From: Cryobacterium gelidum | GTDB lineage: Bacteria; Actinomycetota; Actinomycetes; Actinomycetales; Microbacteriaceae | DNA: 64,000 nucleotides | NCBI RefSeq assembly: GCF_004403985.1 | Contig: NZ_SOHL01000013.1 | Coordinates: 248,001 to 312,000 of the forward strand | Direction: 5' to 3' | Shown: positions 1 through 7,130 of the stretch, one piece after another | Layout of the letters: every line of letters begins with the position of its first letter | Numbering within the stretch: the first letter of the stretch is position 1 | The notes under the pieces: model-generated | Database searches by the model: none | The model's input: only the letters and a program-made list of their open reading frames with translations | Told to the model about the DNA's origin: nothing | Position numbers and translations under genes: made by a program

Positions 1-564
1 GGTCAGGAAACCGGCCGAGCCAAAGTCGGGGTTGGTGAAGGCATGGAGCGCGAAGGTCTGTGCTTTGCGCACGCCGCGGGCGGGGAATATCTCGCCGGCG
101 AAAACGATCAACACGCCGAGGCCTGCTGCCGCAGGTGATCCAGCGACCGCGATGGCATCGGCGAGGTTGCCGGGACCGTCGGGGTCGGCGGCATCGGCGG
201 ATTTCTGCGCCCCGGTGAAGACCACCGGACTCACGTGGTCGTGGGTGAGGTCGGCCAGGTAGGCGGTCTCTTCCATGGTGTCAGTGCCGTGCGTGACGAC
301 GACCCCCCGCACTGAGGGGTCGGCGAGGGCAATCTTGATCTGCGCGCAGATCGCGATCATGTCGACGAGAGTGAGCAGGTAGGACCCCTCACAGGCGACG
401 TCGACGACCCGCACAGGGTAGGCCGGGGCTGTGGCCAGACCGCCGAGAACCTGTGCACCGGCGTCGGCGGCAACCGCGGCACCGCCTTCCGCAGGGCGGG
501 CGCGCGACGAGATTGTTCCACCGGTCGCCAGCAACACCACGTGGGTGCCGGCACGATCTGTCAT
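1..564 (-). CDS. L-asparaginase, C-terminus cut by window edge
   Basis: The first 188 codons of a type I/II L-asparaginase, which hydrolyses asparagine to aspartate and ammonia. Both catalytic threonine motifs are present: ATGGTI at residues 13-18 and THGTDTMEET at 91-100. A later FTGAQ segment also fits the family. The ATG at 564 is preceded by CCGGAG at good spacing. No signal peptide is seen, so it is probably cytoplasmic. The gene is divergent from a LacI-type regulator, and a 16-bp operator lies only 21 bp upstream of the start, so that regulator probably represses it. The frame is open to base 1 and the rest lies outside the window. Confidence 0.93.
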   Translation of the reverse strand, partial: MTDRAGTHVVLLATGGTISSRARPAEGGAAVAADAGAQVLGGLATAPAYPVRVVDVACEGSYLLTLVDMIAICAQIKIALADPSVRGVVVTHGTDTMEETAYLADLTHDHVSPVVFTGAQKSADAADPDGPGNLADAIAVAGSPAAAGLGVLIVFAGEIFPARGVRKAQTFALHAFTNPDFGSAGFLT

Positions 565-584
565 TATTTTCTCCGGGGGTCGGT

Positions 585-600
585 ACCCAAACGATTGGGT
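585..600. promoter_or_regulatory. LacI-family operator O1 (asparaginase side)
   Basis: The 16-bp palindrome ACCCAAACGATTGGGT has a central CG as LacI-family operators do. It is the exact reverse complement of the site at 672-687. It sits in the leader or promoter of the asparaginase gene. A degenerate half-site (GGTACCCAA again) lies at 617-625. Confidence 0.8.
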
Positions 601-671
601 TTCTTGATGCAAGAGTGGTACCCAATGTTTCGGCCGACTGCACGCGTCATTGCGGGTACGTAACGTTCACT

Positions 672-687
672 ACCCAATCGTTTGGGT
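672..687. promoter_or_regulatory. LacI-family operator O2 (regulator side)
   Basis: ACCCAATCGTTTGGGT is identical to O1 on the other strand. With flanking bases the palindrome grows to CTACCCAA...TTGGGTAG (670-689). O1 and O2 centres are 87 bp apart, a distance that would allow looping by a tetramer. Confidence 0.8.
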
Positions 688-709
688 AGTGAGGTCGTCA
701 AACTATAGA
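682..709 (+). promoter_or_regulatory. Probable promoter of the LacI-type gene
   Basis: TTGGGT (682-687) and TATAGA (704-709) are separated by 16 bp. The -35 box is the right arm of operator O2, which suggests autorepression. Inferred from sequence only. Confidence 0.45.
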
Positions 710-777
710 ATGAGATCGACAGGCAAGTCAAGCTTCGTGTCCGGCTTTCTCGGATCACGGAAACTGGAGACAGCGAC

Positions 778-1815
778 ATGACAGGCATCAGACCGGGGTC
801 CGTCACCCTCAAAGATCTGGCCGCCGAACTCGGCCTGCACCCGTCGACCGTGTCACGGATCCTGCACGGGAAAGCTGAAACAGCACGCGGCGCCGCCGCG
901 CCGGTCACGGCCCAACGTGTGCGTGACCTCGCCAAGAAGGTGGGCTACTCCCCCGACCCCCAGGCCACGAGCCTGCGCACCCGGCGCACGCATCTTCTCG
1001 GAGTTATCGTTCCGCGTCTTTCCGACCTCGTGCTTGCGGTTATGTACGAAGGGATCGACGAGGCAGCCGACGACGCCAACTACTCCACATTCGTCATGAC
1101 CTCTCGTGACGATACATCGATACAGCGGCGCAAGATGGAAATCATGCTGTCTCGGCGGGTAGACGGCCTCATCATCGGTGACGCGCACCTTGACGGCAAT
1201 ATTCTTGACGAGCTCACCGAACGCAAGGTGCCGTTCGTGCTCATGAACCGCGCCATTGCCGGTTTTGCATCAGCCACCTGCGATGACACCCTTGGCGGAG
1301 CTCTGGTGGCGCAGCACCTATGGGACCAGGGCCACCGCGATGTTTCCATCATCGCCGGTGAACCCTATGCCAGTACCGCAGTCGATCGTACCCAGGGCTT
1401 CGTCTCCCGGTTTCGCACGCTTGGCGGAACGATCCCCGAAAGCGCCATCGTGTGGTCGCGCTTCGACACAACGGGCGGGCACACCGCAGCGGATAGCATT
1501 CTGCGAGACACACATCGTCGCCCCAGTGCGATCTTCGCGGTCAACGACTTCGCGGCCATCGGCGCCATGGGCGCGGCAAATTCTCACGGATTGCACGTGG
1601 GCAGCGATCTGGCAATTGTCGGATTCAATGACACGTCGCTGGCCGCGCAACTGCCCATCGCGCTGTCGTCGGTGCGATCGCCGATGCTCGACATCGGCCG
1701 GGTCGCCGTGAAGTTGCTCCTCGACGTACTGAACGAAGACGCCGTGGAGTCGGTTAAACTCCTTCCTGTTTTGTGCGTGCGAGACAGCAGTGATTTCACG
1801 TGGGCGGCGCGGTAA
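778..1815 (+). CDS. LacI-family transcriptional regulator
   Basis: 345 aa, the usual LacI/GalR length. Residues 9-31 form the N-terminal helix-turn-helix (LKDLAAELGLHPSTVSRIL), followed by the hinge and a periplasmic-binding-protein-like effector domain (about 65-340) with the LLGVIVP entry and VGFNDTSLA segment. GGAGA lies before the ATG. The two palindromes in the upstream intergenic region make it the likely regulator of both itself and the divergent asparaginase gene. The effector cannot be read from sequence. LacI proteins usually sense sugars or nucleosides, so control of asparagine breakdown would be less common. Confidence 0.93.
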   Translation: MTGIRPGSVTLKDLAAELGLHPSTVSRILHGKAETARGAAAPVTAQRVRDLAKKVGYSPDPQATSLRTRRTHLLGVIVPRLSDLVLAVMYEGIDEAADDANYSTFVMTSRDDTSIQRRKMEIMLSRRVDGLIIGDAHLDGNILDELTERKVPFVLMNRAIAGFASATCDDTLGGALVAQHLWDQGHRDVSIIAGEPYASTAVDRTQGFVSRFRTLGGTIPESAIVWSRFDTTGGHTAADSILRDTHRRPSAIFAVNDFAAIGAMGAANSHGLHVGSDLAIVGFNDTSLAAQLPIALSSVRSPMLDIGRVAVKLLLDVLNEDAVESVKLLPVLCVRDSSDFTWAAR

Positions 1816-1876
1816 GAGGCGGTTACTGCCCGAAACGGTGAGGGTGACCAGACAGGTGTATCCGGGCGGGGCTGGG

Positions 1877-2341
1877 TCAGGGAACTGTGGGGGGCCAGAT
1901 GCCGTCGCATCCGTCGGCGAAAACGGCGCACATTAGTGCCCCCGCAGGGCGGGGGCCAGGGCAGCCGCGCAGGTGTACACGGCCGCCGACTGCCGGTAAG
2001 GGTCGTCGATGTCGTCGAGAGTGGGTGGATTCGGCGATCTTGGGGCTACGCAGGTCGGCGTCGACGAGCAGAAAGCGAGCACCCGCGTCAGACCGGGCGA
2101 TGGCCAGGTTGGAGCTCGTCGTGCTCTTGCCTTCACCGCCGGTGGAAGGCGCGACGACAAAAGAGCGATCGGCGCGGCCGAGATCAGCTTTTCTTGAACA
2201 CAGTGAGGGTCCCCGCGGGTACTCGGATGGTTGCCACATCAAAGTTGACACTCTCCGGCACATCATCTTGAAATACCCTTTTTCTCGACGTTGAGCGCCG
2301 TGCCTGGTGCCCGGAATACAGACGTTAGCGACGGTAGGCAC
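1877..2341 (-). pseudogene. Remnant of a CpsD/CapB-type tyrosine kinase (Wzz/BY-kinase)
   Basis: About 50 residues read as a bacterial tyrosine kinase: ADRSFVVAPSTGGEGKSTTS carries a Walker A motif (about 2120-2140) and is followed by FLLVDADLRSPKI, the Walker A' motif of polysaccharide-export kinases. Both flanks lose similarity abruptly. There is no upstream Wzz domain, no catalytic continuation and no tyrosine tail, so this is a decayed piece and not a working gene. Part of the adjacent sequence (about 2193-2290, minus strand, another frame) also looks protein-like but was not identified. This remnant fills the otherwise gene-free stretch between the LacI gene and modC. Confidence 0.5.
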
Positions 2342-3452
2342 TCACATCGGTGGCCTTGACCGAAAGCCAGACCGTCGAGCCCACCTGCAGGCCGAGGTCG
2401 GCAACCGCGGCCGGGGTCAGTTCCGCGATGACCTCCGGGTCACCGCTCGTACGCAGGCGCACTCCGCCGCTGCCCGGCTCAATGCCTCTCACCCGGGCCG
2501 ACCAGACGTTGCGGGGGCTGGCGTGCCGGGGCTGTTCCGTGTGCACGACAACGGAGGCCGGGCGAAAGACGGCCGCGGCGGGCGCGGGGGCTTCTGCGCC
2601 GGGGGTTGCGGGCGACAGGGCTGCAGCATCCGCTGGGCGCACCCGGAACGTGCGGCCGTCTGGGGCGACGACCGCGCCGTTCTGCGCGGTGCCCACCACG
2701 AGATTCACGCCGGCGAGGGCCGCGACGAAGGGGTTCTGCGGGGCCGCGAGCACCGCTGCGGTCGTGCCTTCGTCGATGAGCGTGCCGTGGTGCAGCACGG
2801 CGACGCGGTGGGCGAGAACGACGGCGTCGACGATGTCATGGGTGACGATGATGGCGCTGGTGCCGGTTTCGGCAAGCTGCTCGCGGATGAGTTGACGGAT
2901 GAACGGCGCTGTTTCCGCGTCGAGAGCGGCCATCGGCTCGTCGAGCAGGAGCACGCGCGGGCCGGCCGCGAGGGCGCGGGCGAGGGCGACGCGCTGCTGC
3001 TGCCCGCCGGAGAGGGCGCCCGGCAGGCTGCTGCCGAGGCCGGCCAGGCCGACCCGGTCGAGCCAGCGGTCGGCCTGCACCCGGGCCGGGGCGGCGTTCA
3101 GTCGCGCTTCGCCGAACCGGAGCGCGAAGGCCACGTTGGCGCGGGCGCTCAGGTGCGGAAAGAGCAGGGGCTCTTGTCCGAGCAGACCGATAGCACGATT
3201 CTCGGGTGCCACGAGCCGGCCGGGCGCGGTGAGGGTCGCACCATCGAGGGTGACGGTTCCGGTATCGGGGGTGGCCAGTCCCGCGAGCAGGTCGAGCACG
3301 GTCGACTTGCCCGAGCCGTTCGGGCCAAGGAGGGCCAGCACTTCGCCGGGCGCGAGCGTGAGTTGCACGTCGAGGGTGAACCCGCCTCGGGTGAGCTGTA
3401 GGTTCGCGGCGAGAAGTGCGGTGACGACGTCTCGGCCGAGGGTGGCGGTCAT
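2325..3452 (-). CDS. modC: Molybdate ABC transporter ATPase ModC
   Basis: 375 aa ATP-binding subunit of the molybdate importer. Walker A GPNGSGKST lies at residues 43-51, the ABC signature LSGGQQQRVALARAL near 145 and Walker B VLLLDEPMAALD near 165. A C-terminal TOBE/Mop-type domain (about 295-370) ends in VKATDVSAYRR. The C-terminal domain distinguishes it from generic ABC ATPases and can bind oxyanion for feedback control. The ATG overlaps the modB stop by 4 nt (ATGA), giving translational coupling. It is last in the HTH-Mop, modA, modB, modC order. Confidence 0.95.
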   Translation of the reverse strand: MTATLGRDVVTALLAANLQLTRGGFTLDVQLTLAPGEVLALLGPNGSGKSTVLDLLAGLATPDTGTVTLDGATLTAPGRLVAPENRAIGLLGQEPLLFPHLSARANVAFALRFGEARLNAAPARVQADRWLDRVGLAGLGSSLPGALSGGQQQRVALARALAAGPRVLLLDEPMAALDAETAPFIRQLIREQLAETGTSAIIVTHDIVDAVVLAHRVAVLHHGTLIDEGTTAAVLAAPQNPFVAALAGVNLVVGTAQNGAVVAPDGRTFRVRPADAAALSPATPGAEAPAPAAAVFRPASVVVHTEQPRHASPRNVWSARVRGIEPGSGGVRLRTSGDPEVIAELTPAAVADLGLQVGSTVWLSVKATDVSAYRR

Positions 3453-4231
3453 GAGAGTACGCTCGCCCGGCGGGTTCCGACCAGCACGAGGATGATCACG
3501 GCGACCGCGATCAACAGCAGCGACAAGGCGACAGCCTGGTCGGTCGTCACGCCCGAGCCGTTGAAGGCGGTGTAGATGGCAAGGGGCATGGTGCGGGTGA
3601 CTCCGACCTGGTTGCCGGCGAAGAGGGCGGTCGCACCGAATTCGCCGAGCGCGCGGGCGAAGCTGAGAACGGTGCCGGCGAGAAGTCCGGGGCCGACGAG
3701 CGGCAGCGTGATGCGCGCGAAGACCGTGCCGCGGCCGGCGCCGAGGGTCGCGGCGACACGCTCGTAGCGGATGCCGGCGGTGCGCAGCGCCCCCTCGACC
3801 GCGATCACGAGAAACGGCAGGGCCACGAAGGTTTGCGCAATGACGACCGCCGCGGTCGTGAATGGAATGCGCAGTCCGGCAAGTTCGAGGGTGTTGCCGA
3901 GTACGCCGCCGCGTCCGAGCAGGGAGAGCAGTGCGATACCGCCGACGAGCGGCGGCAGCACGAGCGGCACGGTGACGAGCGCCCGCAGCAGACCGGCTGC
4001 ACGCGGCTTCGACCGCGCGATGACGACGGCGAGCGGCACGCCGAGCAGCAGGCAGAGCAGCGTCGAAACGGATGCCGTCACCAGCGACAAACCCAGCGGC
4101 TGCAGGGCCTCGGGTGAAAGCAGCAGGGCGGGCAGGGCGGCCCAGTCGACCTTGAGCAGGAGACCGGCGAGCGGCAGCACGAGCAGGGCCAGGCCGATGC
4201 TCGCGGGCAGATAGAGGAGGCGCGGAATCAC
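3449..4231 (-). CDS. modB: Molybdate ABC transporter permease ModB
   Basis: 260 aa inner-membrane permease with five to six hydrophobic segments. The cytoplasmic EAA loop (about 155-185, LGAGRGTVFARITLPL) couples to the ATPase. It follows the SLVTASVSTLLCLLLGVPLA pattern of ModB/CysW permeases. It lies between modA and modC, overlapping modC by 4 nt. A 137-bp gap separates it from modA, and this gap carries a palindromic repeat that could alter expression of the distal genes. Confidence 0.94.
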   Translation of the reverse strand: MIPRLLYLPASIGLALLVLPLAGLLLKVDWAALPALLLSPEALQPLGLSLVTASVSTLLCLLLGVPLAVVIARSKPRAAGLLRALVTVPLVLPPLVGGIALLSLLGRGGVLGNTLELAGLRIPFTTAAVVIAQTFVALPFLVIAVEGALRTAGIRYERVAATLGAGRGTVFARITLPLVGPGLLAGTVLSFARALGEFGATALFAGNQVGVTRTMPLAIYTAFNGSGVTTDQAVALSLLLIAVAVIILVLVGTRRASVLS

Positions 4232-4254
4232 GGGCGCAGGCCGCGCGGGCCGCG

Positions 4255-4292
4255 CCGGGCGCAGGTTCGATGGCCGGGCGCAGGCTCTATCG
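4255..4292. repeat. Tandem 19-bp imperfect repeat in the modA-modB gap
   Basis: CCGGGCGCAGGTTCGATGG (4255-4273) is followed directly by CCGGGCGCAGGCTCTATCG (4274-4292), which differ at only a few bases. The second copy is the left part of the 47-bp palindromic element. Confidence 0.7.
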
Positions 4293-4320
4293 TGCGCCCA
4301 GCGGGCAACGCTGCGCCCGG
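4274..4320. repeat. 47-bp palindromic intergenic repeat, copy 1
   Basis: The element starts CCGGGCGCA and ends TGCGCCCGG, a perfect 9-bp inverted repeat, and contains TCTATCGTGCGCCC. A second copy of the same length lies at 50694-50740 with identical ends and the same internal 14-mer but a different 12-bp spacer. This REP-like element sits between modA and modB. Confidence 0.8.
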
Positions 4321-4346
4321 GCGGGTTCCCGAGCTCTGCGGGGTGT

Positions 4347-4379
4347 TCACGGGGCGGTCACGGGGCGGTCACGGGGCAA
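4347..4379. repeat. 11-bp tandem repeat over the modA stop codon
   Basis: TCACGGGGCGG occurs at 4347-4357 and 4358-4368, with a partial third copy (TCACGGGGCAA) from 4369. The third copy supplies the modA TGA. Duplication at the 3' end of modA is likely. Confidence 0.7.
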
Positions 4380-5154
4380 GAAAACCGTGGGCGGCGAGCA
4401 CGGCCTGGCCGGCCGGCGAGAGCACCAGGTCGACGAAGGCCTGCGCGGCCTCGGCGTGCGCGCTGCCGGCCACGACCGCGATCGGGTAGTGCCCGACGAC
4501 TTCGCTGGCTCCGGCCGGGGTCACGCCGTCGATGCGGTCGGGGTTGGCGGCGACGTCCGTGGCGTAGACGAGGCCGGCATCCGCTTCGCCGCTGGCGATC
4601 TTGGTGACCACGGCCGTCACATTCTGTTCCTCGCTCGCGGGGCTGAGAGTGACGCCGGCGTTGGACAGCAGGGCAGCGGATGCCGCACCGCACGGCACCT
4701 GCGCCGCGCACAGCACGGTGATCACGCCGGCCCGGGCGAGATCTGCGAGGTTTTCGATGCGCAGCGGGTTGCCGGGGGCGACCGCGATACGAAGCGTGTT
4801 GCCGGCGAACAGGGTGGCCGGACCGACCAGTGCGTCGTCGGCGAGCGGCTGCATGTTCTTCTGGTCGGCACTGGCGAACACGTCGGCGGGGGCGCCGGCC
4901 GCGATCTGGGTGGCCAGGGTGGAGGATCCGTCGTAGCTGACCTGCACGTCCACGGCCGGATTCTCGCGTTCGAGCAGGGCGGCCATCTCGTCGAAGGCTC
5001 CGGTGAGAGAGGCGGCAGCATAGACGCTGAGGGTCTGGGGCTCGAGCCCCGTAGCGGTCGGCTCAACGGTGTCCGCGGCGTTCGACGGCGCACAGCCGGT
5101 GAGGGCCAGGGCGAGCACAGCCAGAACGACCAGGGCCTGCGGGAGGCGGCTCAC
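4369..5154 (-). CDS. modA: Molybdate-binding lipoprotein ModA
   Basis: 261 aa substrate-binding protein of the molybdate transporter. A lipoprotein signal peptide (residues 1-21) ends in LALTGC, so Cys21 would be lipidated. The mature part has LSVYAAASLTGAFDEMA, SYDGSSTL and ADVFASAD, the ModA ligand-site segments. The GTG at 5154 was chosen because it puts the signal peptide at the N-terminus and overlaps the preceding stop as GTGA. The longer upstream frame is translation of the preceding gene out of phase. Confidence 0.93.
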   Translation of the reverse strand: MSRLPQALVVLAVLALALTGCAPSNAADTVEPTATGLEPQTLSVYAAASLTGAFDEMAALLERENPAVDVQVSYDGSSTLATQIAAGAPADVFASADQKNMQPLADDALVGPATLFAGNTLRIAVAPGNPLRIENLADLARAGVITVLCAAQVPCGAASAALLSNAGVTLSPASEEQNVTAVVTKIASGEADAGLVYATDVAANPDRIDGVTPAGASEVVGHYPIAVVAGSAHAEAAQAFVDLVLSPAGQAVLAAHGFLAP

Positions 5155-5555
5155 GGCATCCGTCCCGGAGTTTCGACGATCACATTGGTGGCCTTGATCA
5201 CGGCGACGCTGAGCGAGCCGATAGCGAGGCCGAGTTCGCGCACGGCCTCGCTCGACATGAGCGAGACCACGCGGTGCGGGCCGCACTGCAGTTCGACCTG
5301 GGCCATGACGGTGTCCATGGTGATGGCGGTGACGATGCCAACGAATCGATTGCGGGCGCTGCGGCCAACACTCGACGGGTCGGTCGGGGCGTTCGCCTGC
5401 TCGACCGCGAAGGCGGCGAGCGCGGCTCCGTCAACCGCGAGGCGACCGGAGGCGTCGGTAGTCGCGGCAAGGCGACCACCGTCGACCCAGCGTCGCACGG
5501 TGTCGTCGCTGACACCGAGCAGCTCGGCGGCCTCACTGATCCGATATTGCGTCAT
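5151..5555 (-). CDS. HTH-Mop (TOBE) molybdenum-responsive regulator
   Basis: 134 aa. Residues 1-30 (YRISEAAELLGVSDDTVRRW) are a MerR/excisionase-type helix-turn-helix. Residues 68-130 are a Mop/TOBE domain (NRFVGIVTAITMDTVMAQVE ... VIKATNVIVE) that binds molybdate or tungstate. This is a compact equivalent of ModE and the first gene of the mod operon, so autogenous molybdate control of modABC is likely. No clear ribosome-binding site is seen; TATTCT lies 7 nt before the ATG, which suggests a leaderless transcript. Confidence 0.88.
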   Translation of the reverse strand: MTQYRISEAAELLGVSDDTVRRWVDGGRLAATTDASGRLAVDGAALAAFAVEQANAPTDPSSVGRSARNRFVGIVTAITMDTVMAQVELQCGPHRVVSLMSSEAVRELGLAIGSLSVAVIKATNVIVETPGRMP

Positions 5556-5603
5556 AAACAGCAGAATAGCACCGCATCTGCGGGGGTGATCGCTCGGCTG
5601 TTT

Positions 5604-5647
5604 CGGAAACCTCGCGGGGCTGGCCCGGAAACCTCGCGGGGCTGGCC
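5604..5647. repeat. Perfect 22-bp tandem duplication
   Basis: CGGAAACCTCGCGGGGCTGG plus CC (22 bp) occurs at 5604-5625 and again at 5626-5647 with no mismatch. It lies in the divergent region between the mod operon and moeZ. Confidence 0.85.
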
Positions 5648-5655
5648 CGCCCTGC

Positions 5656-5748
5656 GCATAACTCCTGCAAATTGCCCCTCCCCGCTGCTGTGTTCCGCTC
5701 AGCTGGGGGCATAGCGACGGCGGCGGCGACAGATTGCAGGAGTTATGC
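5656..5748. repeat. 15-bp perfect inverted repeat with 63-bp spacer
   Basis: GCATAACTCCTGCAA (5656-5670) and TTGCAGGAGTTATGC (5734-5748) are exact reverse complements. The spacer shows no gene. It may be a REP-type element or a pair of regulator sites for the divergent mod/moeZ promoters. Confidence 0.75.
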
Positions 5749-5807
5749 CGCCGGGCAGGTCGGTTCGGCGGCAGTCTCCCGCCGAGCTGGTGGCCGCGAG
5801 GCCCGGC

Positions 5808-5820
5808 AACGCTTAGCGTT
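5808..5820. promoter_or_regulatory. Palindrome and probable leaderless promoter of moeZ
   Basis: AACGC-TTA-GCGTT is a perfect inverted repeat. TAGCGT (5814-5819) fits a TANNNT -10 box, and the ATG of moeZ follows 6 nt later at 5826 with no ribosome-binding site. An operator over the -10 of a leaderless gene is the simplest reading. Confidence 0.4.
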
Positions 5821-5825
5821 AAGCC

Positions 5826-7127
5826 ATGGCTATTCCTCCCCTCGTCGAGCCCATTGATCAGCTCACCGCCTCCGAATCCGTGCGTACCGCCCGCCAGCGT
5901 CGCCTCCCCCAGCTCAATGAACTCGGCCAGCGCCGCCTCGCCAACGCCCGGGTGCTCGTACTCGGCGCCGGCGGGCTCGGTTCCCCCGCCCTGCTCTACC
6001 TCGCAGCGGCCGGCGTGGGCACCATCGGCATCGTCGACGATGACGACGTGGAACCGAGCAACCTGCAGCGCCAGATCGCCCATGGGCAAGCGGATGTCGG
6101 CCATCCCAAGGTCGACAGCGCCGCCGAGCGCATCGCCGAGATCGCCCCGGAAACCACGGTCATCCGGCACGCTGAACGACTGGTGGCGAGCAACGCGGCC
6201 GAGATCATCGGCGGCTACGACATTGTCATCGACGGCACCGACAATTTTCCGACCCGGTTCCTCGTGAACGACACCTGCGCGCGACTGGGGCTGCCGCTGG
6301 TGTGGGCATCCGTTCTGCGCTTCGACGCCCAGCTCTCGGTGTTCTGGGCCACTCCGCCGGCCGGTAGCGGGATCACCGGCGTGCACCTGCGCGACCTGTT
6401 TCCGACGCCGCCGGCCGAGGGCGAGGTACCCAACTGCGCCGATGCCGGTGTGCTCGGCGCGCTGTGTGGCCAGGTCGGGTCGCTCATGGCGACCGAAACC
6501 ATCAAGCTCATCACCGGAATCGGCTCGCCGCTGATCGGACGGGTGCTCGTGATCGACGCGCTGTCGGGCCGGTTCAATGAGATTCCGCTGCTCGGAACCG
6601 GCATTGCCGCCGAACCGACCGCCGCCGAGCTCGCCGCCGAGCGTTCTGCCGAACTCGCCCAGGCGGCCAGGGAGAGCACCCCGGAGGTCTCGAGCGTCGA
6701 ACTCGCCGGGCGCCTCGCCGCCCAGAGCGCCGGCACCGACAGCTTTCTGGTCCTGGACGTGCGCGAGCCGAACGAATACGCCGAAAGCTCGATTCCGACG
6801 GCTCAACTGCTGCCCATCGGTGAGCTCCTCAGCGACGGCGTGCTCTCGGACAGTGGCCGCGCCGCGCTGCCCCAAAACACCCCGCTGATCGTGCATTGCC
6901 ACGCCGGCGGCCGGGCCGCCCGGGCCGCGAACGCGCTGCGCGAGGCGGGATTCACCGATGTTTCGGTGCTGACCGGCGGAATCCTCGCTTGGGATGACCT
7001 CGTCACGGCCGGGCGTGCTCCCGGACTCGGCAGCAGATGGCCGTCGCCCGAGCCCGCCCTGACCGCGCCAGACGCGTCGACCCGCGATGACGCCGGCAGT
7101 GCCAGCCCGTCCGACAGCCTGGTCTAG
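5826..7127 (+). CDS. moeZ: MoeB/MoeZ-type adenylyltransferase-sulfurtransferase
   Basis: 433 aa. Residues 20-265 are a ThiF/MoeB/UBA1 domain with the nucleotide loop GAGGLGSPALLYLAAAGVG and DDDDVEPSNLQRQ. Residues 295-400 are a rhodanese domain with the cysteine loop IVHCHAGGRAAR. It activates the C-terminal glycine of MoaD by adenylation and passes sulfur to it for molybdopterin synthesis. In actinobacteria such proteins can also serve other sulfur carriers. The CxxC zinc pairs of E. coli MoeB are absent, as is common in the actinobacterial fusion type. It heads the moeZ-moeA-moaC-mobA-moaD operon. Confidence 0.93.
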   Translation: MAIPPLVEPIDQLTASESVRTARQRRLPQLNELGQRRLANARVLVLGAGGLGSPALLYLAAAGVGTIGIVDDDDVEPSNLQRQIAHGQADVGHPKVDSAAERIAEIAPETTVIRHAERLVASNAAEIIGGYDIVIDGTDNFPTRFLVNDTCARLGLPLVWASVLRFDAQLSVFWATPPAGSGITGVHLRDLFPTPPAEGEVPNCADAGVLGALCGQVGSLMATETIKLITGIGSPLIGRVLVIDALSGRFNEIPLLGTGIAAEPTAAELAAERSAELAQAARESTPEVSSVELAGRLAAQSAGTDSFLVLDVREPNEYAESSIPTAQLLPIGELLSDGVLSDSGRAALPQNTPLIVHCHAGGRAARAANALREAGFTDVSVLTGGILAWDDLVTAGRAPGLGSRWPSPEPALTAPDASTRDDAGSASPSDSLV

Positions 7128-7130
7128 CCG

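Noticed and set aside
4232-5825. Moco/tungsten-cofactor riboswitch in the mod or moeZ leaders
   Set aside because: No matching conserved core was seen. The leaders are short or leaderless.
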